The notes under the pieces were generated by a model. That model saw only the letters and a program-made list of their open reading frames with translations, made no database searches and was not told the DNA's origin. The position numbers and the translations under genes were made by a program. 64,000 nt of DNA from Sphingobium yanoikuyae (GTDB lineage: Bacteria; Pseudomonadota; Alphaproteobacteria; Sphingomonadales; Sphingomonadaceae): positions 4,657,001 through 4,721,000 of the forward strand of contig NZ_CP053021.1 in NCBI RefSeq assembly GCF_013001025.1, read 5' to 3'. This document shows positions 34,586 to 43,584 of this stretch, piece after piece; within the stretch, counting starts at the first letter, position 1; every line of letters begins with the position of its first letter.

Positions 34586-37500
34586 ATGGGCTTACCATAT
34601 TCCAGATTCATGCGTTGCGCGTCTCTGATAGCGCTAACGTATAGCGTTACACCAACGGTGGCGCAGGCGCAGGATGCCGCCGTCCAGAATGCCGAAGCCG
34701 ACATTATTGTCACCGGCGTGCGTGCCAGCCTTGATCGCGCGATCGACATCAAGCGCAATTCGAGCGGTGTGGTCGATGCCATTTCGGCCGAAGATATCGG
34801 CAAGTTCCCCGACACCAATCTGGCGGAATCGCTGCAGCGTATCACCGGCGTGTCGATCGATCGCGTCAATGGCGAAGGGTCTCAGGTCACGGTCCGCGGC
34901 TTTGGCGGCGGCTTCAACCTGGTGACGCTGAACGGGCGCGCGCTGCCATCGGCCAATGTCACCTCCGTCGGCGGCGACCAGAATGCCGACTATTCGTCGG
35001 GCACCAGCCGCTCCTTCGACTTCGGCAATCTGGCGTCGGAAGGCGTCAGCACGCTGGAAGTCTACAAAACCGGTCGCGCGGCGATCCCGTCGGGCGGCAT
35101 CGGCGCGTCGATCAACGTCGTCACCCGCAAGCCGCTCGACGCGCGCGAGGCGGGCTTCAGCGGAACGATCGGCGTCAAGGCGCTCTATGACACCAGCGTC
35201 GAGAAGAGCCTGAGCGATCCGGCCAAGATCACGCCCGAAGCATCGGGCCTGCTGAGCTGGCGCGACGAGAATGAAGTGTTCGGCGTGTCGATCTTCGGCA
35301 GCTATCAGAAGCGCAATTTCTCGACCCGTGGTGCGACCGTCAACAACTGGAACATCCGCCGCTACAGCCAGTTCGCCGATCCGGCCAATGGCTTCGTCAA
35401 CGCCAATACCCAGATCAAGAACGCGCCGACCGACCCCAACACCCTGGTGTCGGTGCCCAATGACAGCAGCTATTATTATTCGCAGGGCTCGCGCGAACGC
35501 ATCAACGGATCGGCGGTCGTGCAATTCCGCCCGACCGAGACGCTGACCTTCACCGCCGACGCTTTGTTCGCCCAGAACAAGCAGCGCGAGCAGCGCGCCA
35601 GCCAGGGCAACTGGTTCAACCGGCCCTTCGCCCAGGTGGAGTTTGACGGCAATCCAGTGGTCGCCACGACCAGCTATCTGCAGGAGAATATCGCCGGCGT
35701 GAAGGACGCGGCGTTTGAACAGGCCGAACGCGGCGTGCGCAACCGGCTGCAGGATTATGGCCTGAACGCCAAGTGGGAGATCAACGACCGCGTCACCCTG
35801 TCGATCGACGGCCATACCGGCCTGGCGCAAAGCTCCCCGGACAATCCCAATGGCGTGAGTTCGACGCTGGTGGGCCTGGGCGCGCCGATCGTGGCGTCGC
35901 AGTCGGCCGATTTCAGCGGCACCATCCCGGTCCAGTCGATCACCATCAACGATGCCCTGCGCGGTAATAATAATGGCGTGCTGGATCTGGGTGATCTGGG
36001 GTCGCAGATGGGCCGCACCGTGTCCTCGGCGCAGCGCCAGCGGCTCAACGAGATCCGCGCCGACCTGGGCTGGGAACTGGATGATGGCGGCAGCCGCTTC
36101 GATGTCGGCGCCAATTACCGCACGTCCAAGATGCGCCAGACCCGCACCCAGACGCAGCAGACGCTGGGCGACTGGGGCATCAGCAATGTTGGCGATATCG
36201 CATCGGTCGCGCCGGGTGTGCTGCAGGAATATTGCCTGGTCTGCAAGTTCGACAATTTCGATGCCAAGGGCCAGGGCGCGACGCTGACCGCCTTCCAGGG
36301 CAGCGCCGTCGACCTCTATAATGCGCTGTCGCCTTATTATGCCCAGCGCGGCAATGCGATCGGCATCACCCAGCAGGAGGATAACCGGGTCAAGGAGGAT
36401 ATCTGGTCCGCCTATGGCCAGTTGACCTGGAAGGGCGAACTGGCGGGCCGTCCGGCATCGCTGGTGGTCGGCGCGCGCTATGAACGGACCAAGGTGCGTT
36501 CGACATCGCTGGTGGCGGTGCCGCAGGCGATCAACTGGGTGTCGGACAACGACTTCACTCTGGTGGTGTCGGATGAGGTCCAGCCGGTTTCGGACAGCGG
36601 CAATTACAACAACTTCCTGCCCGCGATGGACTTCCAGATCGAGCTGGCGAAGAATTTCATCGGTCGCTTCTCGTTCAGCAAGACCATTGCCCGGCCCGAT
36701 TATGGCAATCTGTTCGTGGCAAGCTCGGTCGGCACGCCGCCGCGCCCGATCGCGCTCGGTGGCTTTGCCACTGGCTCGACCGGCAATGCTCGCCTGTCAC
36801 CGCTGATTTCCGACAATCTCGATCTGTCGTTCGAATGGTATTACAAGCCGTCGAGCTATATTTCGGCGGGCGTGTTCGAAAAGCGGGTGCAGAATTTCGT
36901 CGGCACCGGCCAGACGACGCGCAACCTGTTCGGGCTGCGCGATGTCAGTTCGGGCGCGGCGGGATCGCGATCGGGCACGGCACTGGCTGAACTCAAGCGG
37001 CTGGGGGCTGACCCGAGCGACGTCAACCTGTTCACGATGACGGCATTGCTGCAGCAGCAGGGCAATATCGATGCCGCGTCGCAGCAGTTCCAGGCGAACT
37101 ATTCGAACGGGGCGCTCAGCCAGGCCTTCATCGACCAAGTGCTGACCGAAGTCGACCTGACGCCGGACGCTAATGATCCGCTCTACGATTTCGAGGTCAC
37201 GCAGCCGATCAACAACCGGCAGGGCAAGATCTGGGGCTTCGAACTCGCGGCCCAGCATTTCTTCGGCAATACCGGTTTCGGTGTGTCGGCGGCCTATACG
37301 CTGGTCCGGGGTGACGTGGGCATCGATGTCGGCGCCGATCCGAGCGAGGACCAGTTCGCGCTGGTCGGCCTGTCGGATACCGCCAACGCCACGCTGATCT
37401 ATGACAAGAACGGCCTGTCGGCGCGTCTCGCCTATAATTGGCGCGACAAGTTCCTGCAGTCGGCCAACCGTGGCGGCGGCGATCGCAACCCGGTGTTCGT

Positions 37501-37684
37501 GCGCCCGTTCGGCCAGCTCGATCTCAACATCAGCTGGGATGTGTCGGAACAGTTTGCCGTCTCGTTCGAGGCGATCAACCTGACCGAGAGCGACATCCGC
37601 ACCTATGGCCGCGACAAGAGCAACCTGTGGTATGCGCAGGAACTGGATCGCCGCTTCCTGCTGGGTGGTCGCTTCCGCTTCTAA
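34586..37684 (+). CDS. TonB-dependent receptor (large, CUT type)
   Basis: This 1032-residue outer-membrane receptor has a signal peptide ending near VAQAQD (about residue 31). The TonB box/plug start is ADIIVTGVRASLDRAIDIKR. The plug domain contains SAEDIGKFPDTNLAESLQRITGVSIDRVNGEGSQVTVRG in the form typical of carbohydrate-locus receptors of Caulobacter and sphingomonads. The barrel ends in Phe (GGRFRF). There is no STN signalling domain. It lies between a halogenase gene and SapC and shortly before a GH43 gene, so a plant-polysaccharide oligomer is a reasonable guess. A GGGAGGAT ribosome site precedes ATG 34586. Confidence 0.92.
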   Translation: MGLPYSRFMRCASLIALTYSVTPTVAQAQDAAVQNAEADIIVTGVRASLDRAIDIKRNSSGVVDAISAEDIGKFPDTNLAESLQRITGVSIDRVNGEGSQVTVRGFGGGFNLVTLNGRALPSANVTSVGGDQNADYSSGTSRSFDFGNLASEGVSTLEVYKTGRAAIPSGGIGASINVVTRKPLDAREAGFSGTIGVKALYDTSVEKSLSDPAKITPEASGLLSWRDENEVFGVSIFGSYQKRNFSTRGATVNNWNIRRYSQFADPANGFVNANTQIKNAPTDPNTLVSVPNDSSYYYSQGSRERINGSAVVQFRPTETLTFTADALFAQNKQREQRASQGNWFNRPFAQVEFDGNPVVATTSYLQENIAGVKDAAFEQAERGVRNRLQDYGLNAKWEINDRVTLSIDGHTGLAQSSPDNPNGVSSTLVGLGAPIVASQSADFSGTIPVQSITINDALRGNNNGVLDLGDLGSQMGRTVSSAQRQRLNEIRADLGWELDDGGSRFDVGANYRTSKMRQTRTQTQQTLGDWGISNVGDIASVAPGVLQEYCLVCKFDNFDAKGQGATLTAFQGSAVDLYNALSPYYAQRGNAIGITQQEDNRVKEDIWSAYGQLTWKGELAGRPASLVVGARYERTKVRSTSLVAVPQAINWVSDNDFTLVVSDEVQPVSDSGNYNNFLPAMDFQIELAKNFIGRFSFSKTIARPDYGNLFVASSVGTPPRPIALGGFATGSTGNARLSPLISDNLDLSFEWYYKPSSYISAGVFEKRVQNFVGTGQTTRNLFGLRDVSSGAAGSRSGTALAELKRLGADPSDVNLFTMTALLQQQGNIDAASQQFQANYSNGALSQAFIDQVLTEVDLTPDANDPLYDFEVTQPINNRQGKIWGFELAAQHFFGNTGFGVSAAYTLVRGDVGIDVGADPSEDQFALVGLSDTANATLIYDKNGLSARLAYNWRDKFLQSANRGGGDRNPVFVRPFGQLDLNISWDVSEQFAVSFEAINLTESDIRTYGRDKSNLWYAQELDRRFLLGGRFRF

Positions 37685-37694
37685 GGGGGTGAGC

Positions 37695-37720
37695 CGGGGC
37701 CGTCCTGCCGGGCGGCCCCG
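37695..37720 (+). terminator. hairpin after the TonB receptor gene
   Basis: CGGGGCCG (37695-37702) pairs with CGGCCCCG (37713-37720) over a 10-base loop, followed by ACTTTC. The stem is strong but the T-run is weak, so it may reduce rather than stop transcription into the SapC gene 92 bases further on. Confidence 0.45.
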
Positions 37721-37812
37721 ACTTTCATAATTGCGTCGGGCGGACAGCATCGGGGCGGGCTACGCAAAGGGCTTTTCCTGCGCCGCCGACGCCCTACTAT
37801 GGCCGCCCGTTC

Positions 37813-38544
37813 ATGCGGCACGCCGGATATTCCATGACCAGCACGATGATACTCGATCCCATCACCCATGCCGCGCTTCGGGTCGCACCGGGCAATGGCG
37901 CTGCCTTCGGCGATGCCGTCAACCAGACCCTGATCTTCCCGACCGAGATCGACGCGATCCAGCGGGAATATCCGATCCTGATCCAGCGCGATGGCCAGGG
38001 CGCCTGGCAGCTCACGGCGCTGCTGGGGTTCGATCGCGACGAAAATCTGTTTCTCGACGCCGGGGGCTGGACCGCACGCTATGTGCCCGCCGTCCATCGG
38101 CGCGGCCCTTTCCTGATCGGCATGCAGCAGCGCGACGGCGAAGATCATCCGGTGATCCATGTCGACCTGGACGATCCGCGCGTCGGCGCGGCGGGCGAAG
38201 CGTTGTTCCTGCCCCATGGCGGCAACGCGCCCTATCTGGACCATGTCGCCGATGCGCTGCGCACCATTCATGAAGGCCATGGCCTGAGCGCGCCGATGTT
38301 CACCGCGTTCGAACAGGCCGGGCTGCTGGCACCGATCGCACTGGACATCGCGATCGATGACGCGCAGCGCTATGACATTGCCGGTCGCTTCACCATCGAT
38401 GCCGATCGGCTGGAGGCGCTGGATGGTCCGACGCTGCAGGCGCTGCATCAGGCGGGCCTGTTGCAACTGGCCTATGCGATCCGCTCCTCGCTCGCCAATA
38501 TCGAGGATCTGATCCTGCGCAAGCGGACGCGGCAGGCGGCGTGA
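37813..38544 (+). CDS. SapC family protein
   Basis: This 243-residue protein is of the SapC family, named for an S-layer-locus protein of Campylobacter but widespread beside TonB receptors. Family-like segments are ILDPITHAALRV near the N-terminus, FPTEIDAIQREYPILIQ, LLGFDRDENLFLDAGGW and the C-terminal HQAGLLQLAYAIRSSLANIEDLILRK. ATG 37834 (MTSTMILDP) is an equally possible start. It has no signal peptide. Its stop overlaps the GTG of the cupin-8 gene. Function in these loci is unknown. Confidence 0.85.
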   Translation: MRHAGYSMTSTMILDPITHAALRVAPGNGAAFGDAVNQTLIFPTEIDAIQREYPILIQRDGQGAWQLTALLGFDRDENLFLDAGGWTARYVPAVHRRGPFLIGMQQRDGEDHPVIHVDLDDPRVGAAGEALFLPHGGNAPYLDHVADALRTIHEGHGLSAPMFTAFEQAGLLAPIALDIAIDDAQRYDIAGRFTIDADRLEALDGPTLQALHQAGLLQLAYAIRSSLANIEDLILRKRTRQAA

Positions 38545-39554
38545 CGCTGCGCCAGACCCGGCGGATTGCCGCCAGCGACCTGACGCCTAGCTGGCTCGAC
38601 GATCTGATGGCGGCGCAGAGGCCGGTCGTGATCGGCGGACTGGTCGATGGCTGGCCGCTGGTCGCTGCCGGGCGGCTATCGGCGCAGGCGGCGATGGACC
38701 GATTGCTGGCCAATTATGGCGGCGCGCCGGTTACCGGCTATGTCGGGGCGCAGGAGGCCGGGGGCCGCTTCTTCTACAATGATGAACTGACCGGCTTCAA
38801 TTTCGATCGCGGGCAGGCGCCGCTGCCCCATTATCTCGATAGGATCCGGGCGGATGCCAGTGGCGAGGGGCCGGCCATCTATATCGGATCGACCGATGTC
38901 GACCGCTATTTCCCCGGCCTGCGCGCCGACCATGACCTGCCCGGCCTGTTCGGTGCGGCAGTGCCGACCGTCAGCCTGTGGATCGGCAACCGGACAGTCG
39001 CCGCGACCCATTATGACAGCTCGCACAACCTGGCCTGTTGCCTGGTCGGGCGGCGCCGCTTCACCCTTTTTCCGCCCGATCAGGTGAGCAATCTCTATCC
39101 CGGCCCGCTGTCGCCGACGCCCGGCGGCCAGGTGGTCAGCATGGTCGATCCCGCTGCGCCCGATCTGGCGCGTTATCCGCGCTTTGCGCAGGCGCTGGCG
39201 GCCGGTGAGGTGGCCGAACTGGAGCCGGGCGACGCGCTCTTCTACCCGGCGCTCTGGTGGCATCAGGTCGAGGCGCGCGACGGCTTCAACATCATGATGA
39301 ACTATTGGTGGGACGCCGTCCCCGACTTCATCGACACGCCGATGGCGACGCTGCTGCACGGGCTGCTCAGCATCCGCGAGCGGCCGGAGCCCGAGCGCAT
39401 GGCCTGGCGCGCGCTGTTCGACCATTATCTGTTCGGACCGATAGAGCATGCGCGCGACCATCTGCCCGATCATGCACAGGGGCCATTGGCGCCGCTGACG
39501 CCGCTGGAGGCGCGACGCCTGCGGGCGATGGTGATGCAGCGCCTCAACCGCTGA
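38541..39554 (+). CDS. cupin-8 / JmjC-like 2-oxoglutarate oxygenase-family protein
   Basis: This 337-residue protein of the cupin_8 (JmjC-related) family has the central barrel carrying a likely metal site HYDSSHNLACCLVGRRRFTLF (His-x-Asp, about residues 156-158) and the distal His in ALWWHQVEA (about 240-248). GYVG and FNFDRGQAPLP precede the barrel. It starts with GTG in the overlap with the SapC stop (GTGA). It forms a conserved set with SapC, halogenase and TonB receptor. Such enzymes hydroxylate proteins or small molecules, but the target here is unknown. The C-terminal 70 residues are helical and probably mediate dimerisation. Confidence 0.85.
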   Translation: MTLRQTRRIAASDLTPSWLDDLMAAQRPVVIGGLVDGWPLVAAGRLSAQAAMDRLLANYGGAPVTGYVGAQEAGGRFFYNDELTGFNFDRGQAPLPHYLDRIRADASGEGPAIYIGSTDVDRYFPGLRADHDLPGLFGAAVPTVSLWIGNRTVAATHYDSSHNLACCLVGRRRFTLFPPDQVSNLYPGPLSPTPGGQVVSMVDPAAPDLARYPRFAQALAAGEVAELEPGDALFYPALWWHQVEARDGFNIMMNYWWDAVPDFIDTPMATLLHGLLSIRERPEPERMAWRALFDHYLFGPIEHARDHLPDHAQGPLAPLTPLEARRLRAMVMQRLNR

Positions 39555-39589
39555 AAGGGCGGCGCCAATCGAGCGTTGCGCGCGATTTA

Positions 39590-39603
39590 TGATAACGCTA
39601 TCA
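39590..39603 (+). promoter_or_regulatory. LacI-type operator palindrome upstream of the GH43 gene
   Basis: TGATAACGCTATCA is a 14-base near-perfect palindrome with the central CG typical of LacI/GalR-family operators. It lies 28 bases before the ATG of the GH43 lipoprotein gene in the 77-base gap after the cupin-8 gene. A LacI-family regulator is encoded at 49877-50911. Confidence 0.6.
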
Positions 39604-39631
39604 ATTGCGCAAATCGCAAGGAGAGGATGAT

Positions 39632-40777
39632 ATGACGATCAAGCGCAGAATGTGCCTGCACGCATGGCCGCTGGCCCTGGGACTGGCGCTCGCCGCCTGC
39701 CAGCAGGCGCCGGAACAGAAGGGCGAGCAGAAGACCGAGCAGGCGGCCGACAATGCCGCGGGCGGCAAGCGCGATGCGTCCGAATATCTGTCCCAGCCGC
39801 TGGTCAGCGACATCTACACCGCCGATCCGTCCGCCCATGTGTGGAACGGCAAGATCTATGTCTATCCCAGCCATGACATTGACGGGCCGACGCCCGAGGA
39901 TGATCTGGGCAGCCATTTCGAAATGCGCGACTATCATGTCCTGTCGATGGACAAGATCGGCGGGCCGGTGACGGTCGGCCCTGTGGCGCTGGACGTGAAG
40001 GATGTGCCCTGGGCCGACAAGCAGATGTGGGCGCCCGACGCGGCCTACAAGAATGGCACCTATTATCTCTACTTCCCGGCCAAGGACAAGGAAGGCGCCT
40101 TCCGCATCGGCGTCGCCACGTCCAAGGATCCGATGGGACCGTTCAAGGCCCAGCCGCAACCGATCAAGGGCAGCTATTCGATCGATCCGGCCGTCTTCAC
40201 CGACGCCGACGGGCAGAGCTATATCTATTTCGGCGGCATCTGGGGCGGCCAGTTGCAGCGCAATATCGGCGGGAAATATGATCCGGACGGGTCAAAGACC
40301 GACCTGAAGCAGGATGACAAGCCGGCGATCGCGCCGCGCGTCGCCAGGCTGAACGGCGACATGCTGGAATTTGCCGAGACCCCGCGCGAGATCCAGATCC
40401 TGGACGACAAGGGCAAGCGGCTGCTGGGTGGCGACCATGATCGCCGCTTCTTCGAGGCGTCATGGATGCACAAGCATGATGGCAAATATTATTTCAGCTA
40501 TTCGACCGGCGACACCCATTATCTGGTCTATGCCGTCGGCGATTCCCCTTATGGCCCCTTCACCTACAAGGGCCGCATCCTGGAGCCGGTCGAAGGCTGG
40601 ACCACCCACCATTCGATCGTCGAATGGGGCGGCAAGTCCTGGCTCTTCTATGCCGACAGCCAGTTGTCGGGCCAGACTCGCCTGCGCAACGTCAAGGTGA
40701 CGGAACTGCGCTACAATGCCGATGGCAGCATCCAGACGATCAATCCGCTGCTGCCCAAGAAGGGCGCGGCGCACTGA
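39632..40777 (+). CDS. glycoside hydrolase family 43 lipoprotein
   Basis: This 381-residue five-bladed beta-propeller glycosidase of family 43 (arabinofuranosidase/xylosidase/arabinanase) has a lipoprotein signal peptide ending LALAAC, with Cys23 as the lipidation site. A charged Gln/Glu/Lys linker follows, then the propeller: VSDIYTADPSAHVWNGKIYVYPSHD (base Asp), YSIDPAVFTDADGQSYIYFGG (pKa-modulating Asp) and RRFFEASWMHKHDGKYYFSYS (acid Glu). It is surface- or periplasm-anchored. An operator-like palindrome lies upstream and a terminator after it, so it is probably monocistronic and induced by sugar. ATG 39632 follows AAGGAGAGG. Confidence 0.88.
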   Translation: MTIKRRMCLHAWPLALGLALAACQQAPEQKGEQKTEQAADNAAGGKRDASEYLSQPLVSDIYTADPSAHVWNGKIYVYPSHDIDGPTPEDDLGSHFEMRDYHVLSMDKIGGPVTVGPVALDVKDVPWADKQMWAPDAAYKNGTYYLYFPAKDKEGAFRIGVATSKDPMGPFKAQPQPIKGSYSIDPAVFTDADGQSYIYFGGIWGGQLQRNIGGKYDPDGSKTDLKQDDKPAIAPRVARLNGDMLEFAETPREIQILDDKGKRLLGGDHDRRFFEASWMHKHDGKYYFSYSTGDTHYLVYAVGDSPYGPFTYKGRILEPVEGWTTHHSIVEWGGKSWLFYADSQLSGQTRLRNVKVTELRYNADGSIQTINPLLPKKGAAH

Positions 40778-40784
40778 GGATTGA

Positions 40785-40818
40785 GGGAAGCGCGGCGATC
40801 ATGTCGCGCTTCCCCTTT
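40785..40818. terminator. bidirectional terminator
   Basis: GGGAAGCGCG (40785-40794) pairs perfectly with CGCGCTTCCC (40805-40814) over a 10-base loop, followed by CTTT. It lies exactly between the convergent stops of the GH43 gene (+) and the Gfo/Idh gene (-). Confidence 0.65.
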
Positions 40819-40822
40819 CATG

Positions 40823-41959
40823 TCATGCGCCGGGCAGCGTGGTCCATTTGGCGTCGCCCGCCGCATTGGCGATGACGGTTTCGACGAAGCCCATGGTTTG
40901 CAGGCCGTCTCCGACCGACGGGAACCAGGCTTCGCCGCCCCGGATGCGCGTGGCGAAGGCGCGGTAGAGATTGGCGAACGCCTCGATAAAGCCTTCGGGA
41001 TGGCCGCTGGGCGTGCGCAGCAGCGGCAGGGTGGAGGGCAGCAGGCCCGGTCCGGCCGCGCGCAGCACTTCGGCGGGCCGATCGAGCCAGCGCAGGGTCA
41101 GTGTATTGGGTTCCATCTGCGCCCATTCCAGCCCGCCATGTTCGCCATGGATGCGCAGCTTCAGGCCATTTTCGTCGCCGGCCGCGACCTGCGTCGCCTT
41201 GAGGATGCCGCGCGCGCCATTGTCGAGGCGCAGTAGCACATTGACGTCGTCGTCGAGCCGGCGCCCCTCGACATGGATGCTGAGGTCGGCGCAGATTTCG
41301 CTGACGCGCAGGCCCGACACATGTTCGGCCAGATGAAAGGCATGGGTGCCGATGTCGCCCAGGCAACCGCCGAGGCCCGCACGGGCCGGATCGGTGCGCC
41401 ATTCGGCCTGCTTGTTGCCGTCGCGGTCGATCGCCTGGCTGAGCCAGCCTTGCGAATATTCGACCTGCACCAGCCTGATCTTGCCGAGATCACCGCGCGC
41501 GACACGCGCCCGCGCCTCTTCCACCAGCGGATAGCCGCTATAGGTGAAGGCGAGGCCGAAATGCCGGCCCGAGCGTTCGGCGGCGGCAGCGATCTGGCGC
41601 GCCTCGGCCAGATCGAGCGCCATCGGCTTTTCGCAGAAGACATGGAAACCCGCGTCGAGCGCGGCGATCGCCATCGGCGCATGGAGATGATTGGGCGTCA
41701 CGATCGACAGGGCGTCGATCCGCTCGTCCGCCGGCAGCGCCTGTTCGCCCGCCAGCAGCGCGTCGAGCGAATCATAGGTGCGCGCCGGGTCGATTCCCAG
41801 CGCCTCGCCCGAGCGCCGGTTGCGATCCGTGTCGCCGCTGAAGGCGCCGGCCACCAGTCGCCAATCACCATCCAGTGCGGCGGCAGCGCGGTGGATCGCT
41901 CCGATAAAGGCGCCTTCGCCACCGCCGACCATGCCCAGGCGCAACGCTTTTCCTGTCAT
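40823..41959 (-). CDS. Gfo/Idh/MocA-family oxidoreductase
   Basis: This 378-residue NAD(P)-dependent sugar dehydrogenase has [20 protein letters not shown] (GxGxxG-like, about residues 7-26), the catalytic EKP in [15 protein letters not shown] (about 106-120) and the [15 protein letters not shown] active-site segment. The start at 41959 has the better spacing from AAAGAGG; ATG 41965 is two codons upstream. It is divergent from the cytochrome c gene, sharing a 115-base region with a palindromic operator. In 3-keto-glycoside pathways such enzymes reduce or oxidise the C3 position of a sugar with NAD(H). That role is inferred from neighbours. Confidence 0.87.
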   Translation of the reverse strand: MTGKALRLGMVGGGEGAFIGAIHRAAAALDGDWRLVAGAFSGDTDRNRRSGEALGIDPARTYDSLDALLAGEQALPADERIDALSIVTPNHLHAPMAIAALDAGFHVFCEKPMALDLAEARQIAAAAERSGRHFGLAFTYSGYPLVEEARARVARGDLGKIRLVQVEYSQGWLSQAIDRDGNKQAEWRTDPARAGLGGCLGDIGTHAFHLAEHVSGLRVSEICADLSIHVEGRRLDDDVNVLLRLDNGARGILKATQVAAGDENGLKLRIHGEHGGLEWAQMEPNTLTLRWLDRPAEVLRAAGPGLLPSTLPLLRTPSGHPEGFIEAFANLYRAFATRIRGGEAWFPSVGDGLQTMGFVETVIANAAGDAKWTTLPGA

Positions 41960-42031
41960 CCTCATCCCTCTTTCCCATTAGTCGACAGACCGTTCATTCT
42001 GCCTCTTGATCTTCCGATCATATTGGAACAG

Positions 42032-42043
42032 TTTACCGGTAAA
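42032..42043. promoter_or_regulatory. perfect palindromic operator in a divergent promoter region
   Basis: TTTACCGGTAAA is a perfect 12-base palindrome with a central CG, 32 bases before the cytochrome c start and 73 bases before the Gfo/Idh start on the other strand. Its form is that of a LacI-family site, and the LacI-type gene of this locus is the obvious candidate to bind it. Confidence 0.6.
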
Positions 42044-42074
42044 TAAAAGCCACAGACAAGACGGAGAGTCGAGG

Positions 42075-42455
42075 GTGCAAAGGGTAATGGGCTTCGGCCT
42101 GGTAGCGCTCGCAACGGGCGCAGTGATGATCCCCGCCATGTCGAGCCAGGCGCAGACCGCACCAGCGGCGCCGCCGGCCTTCAACGCCTGCCGCGCCTGC
42201 CACAGCGTGCAGCCCGGCGGCAAGAGCGGCCTTGGCCCCAATCTGGTCGGCGTCGTCGGCCGCACCGCCGGCACCCTGGCCGGCTTCAACTATTCCCCCG
42301 CGCTCAAGGCGTCGAAGCTGAAATGGGACGAGAAGGCGCTGGACGAATATCTCGCCGCGCCGACCAAGAAGGTGCCCGGCAGCCGCATGCCCATTTCCAC
42401 GCCCGATCCGGCCAAGCGCGCCGCGATCATCACCTATCTCAAGAGCGTGAAATGA
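42075..42455 (+). CDS. small periplasmic class I cytochrome c
   Basis: This 126-residue exported c-type cytochrome has an N-terminal hydrophobic signal (VMGFGLVALATGAVMIPAMSSQAQ), then a Pro/Ala spacer, haem motif CRACHSV (about residues 41-47), GPNLVGVVGR and the Met axial ligand in SRMPIS. GTG 42075 has a GGAG at good distance; ATG 42087 is an alternative. It overlaps the next gene by four bases. It is likely the electron acceptor of the GMC dehydrogenase encoded 5.7 kb downstream, as in three-component sugar dehydrogenases. Confidence 0.87.
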   Translation: MQRVMGFGLVALATGAVMIPAMSSQAQTAPAAPPAFNACRACHSVQPGGKSGLGPNLVGVVGRTAGTLAGFNYSPALKASKLKWDEKALDEYLAAPTKKVPGSRMPISTPDPAKRAAIITYLKSVK

Positions 42456-43516
42456 CGGCGTCGAAGGGCGCGATGCGCGGCCCGGCTATCTTCCTGGCGC
42501 AGTTCATGGGCGATGCCGCCCCATTCGACAATCTGGACAATGCCGCGCGCTGGATGGCGCAGGCGGGCTATAAGGGCATTCAGGTGCCCAGCAATGATCC
42601 GCGCTGCATGGACCTCAAGCTGGCGGCGGAAAGCCAGGATTATTGCGATGACCTGATCGGCCGCTGCCGCGAGGCCGGGGTCGAGATTTCGGAACTGTCC
42701 ACCCATTTGCAGGGCCAGCTGGTCGCGGTTCATCCGGCCTATGACGCGGCATTCGATGCGTTCGCGCCGGCCGAACTGCGCGGCAAGCCGGCCGAGCGGC
42801 AGGCCTGGGCGGTCGAGCAGCTGAAGCTGGCCGCCGTGGCCAGCCGGCGGCTGGGGCTGAAGGCGCATGCGACCTTCTCCGGCGCGCTGGCCTGGCCCTT
42901 CGTCTATCCCTGGCCGCAGCGGCCGGCGGGTCTGGTGGAAGAGGCCTTTGCCGAACTGGGGAAGCGCTGGCGCCCGATCCTGGACGCGTTCGAGGAACAG
43001 GGGATCGACCTCTGCTACGAACTGCATCCGGGCGAGGATCTGCATGACGGCCTGACCTTCGAGCGCTTCCTGGAGGCGGTCGGCGGCCACAAGCGCGCCA
43101 ACATCCTCTATGATCCCAGCCATTTCGTGCTGCAGGCGATGGACTATCTGCAGTTCATCGACATCTATCATGACCGCATCAGGATGTTCCACGTCAAGGA
43201 TGCGGAGTTCAACCCGACCGGTCGCGCGGGCGTCTATGGCGGCTATGCCGACTGGATCGACCGGCCCGGCCGCTTCCGCTCGCTGGGCGACGGCCAGGTC
43301 GACTTCACCGGCATATTCTCGCGCCTGACCCAATATGGCTATGACGGCTGGGCGGTGCTGGAATGGGAATGCTGCCTGAAGCATCCCGAGGATGGCGCAC
43401 GCGAAGGCGCGCCCTTCATCGAGGCGCACATGATCCGCCGGCCCGAACGGGCCTTCGACGATTTCGCAGGGGGCGGTGATCCCGCCAACAACCGGCGCTG
43501 GCTGGGGCTCAGCTGA
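42452..43516 (+). CDS. sugar isomerase/epimerase-like TIM-barrel protein
   Basis: This 354-residue AP-endonuclease-2/xylose-isomerase-like TIM barrel has no signal peptide. Likely metal ligands occur in DLCYELHPGEDLHD (Glu/His, about residues 187-200), ILYDPSHFVLQ (Asp/His), MFHVKDAEF and AVLEWECC. ANRLAQFMGD-like FLAQFMGDAAPFDNL starts the barrel. It is coupled to the cytochrome gene by an ATGA overlap. In related loci such proteins isomerise or epimerise 3-keto-sugars or inosose-like intermediates. Exact reaction unknown. Confidence 0.84.
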   Translation: MTASKGAMRGPAIFLAQFMGDAAPFDNLDNAARWMAQAGYKGIQVPSNDPRCMDLKLAAESQDYCDDLIGRCREAGVEISELSTHLQGQLVAVHPAYDAAFDAFAPAELRGKPAERQAWAVEQLKLAAVASRRLGLKAHATFSGALAWPFVYPWPQRPAGLVEEAFAELGKRWRPILDAFEEQGIDLCYELHPGEDLHDGLTFERFLEAVGGHKRANILYDPSHFVLQAMDYLQFIDIYHDRIRMFHVKDAEFNPTGRAGVYGGYADWIDRPGRFRSLGDGQVDFTGIFSRLTQYGYDGWAVLEWECCLKHPEDGAREGAPFIEAHMIRRPERAFDDFAGGGDPANNRRWLGLS

Positions 43517-43584
43517 CGCCGCAACCGACGATCGACACATGTCCTGACCGGAAGGCCGGCGGGACCAAAGGGAGAGGAGCCGAT

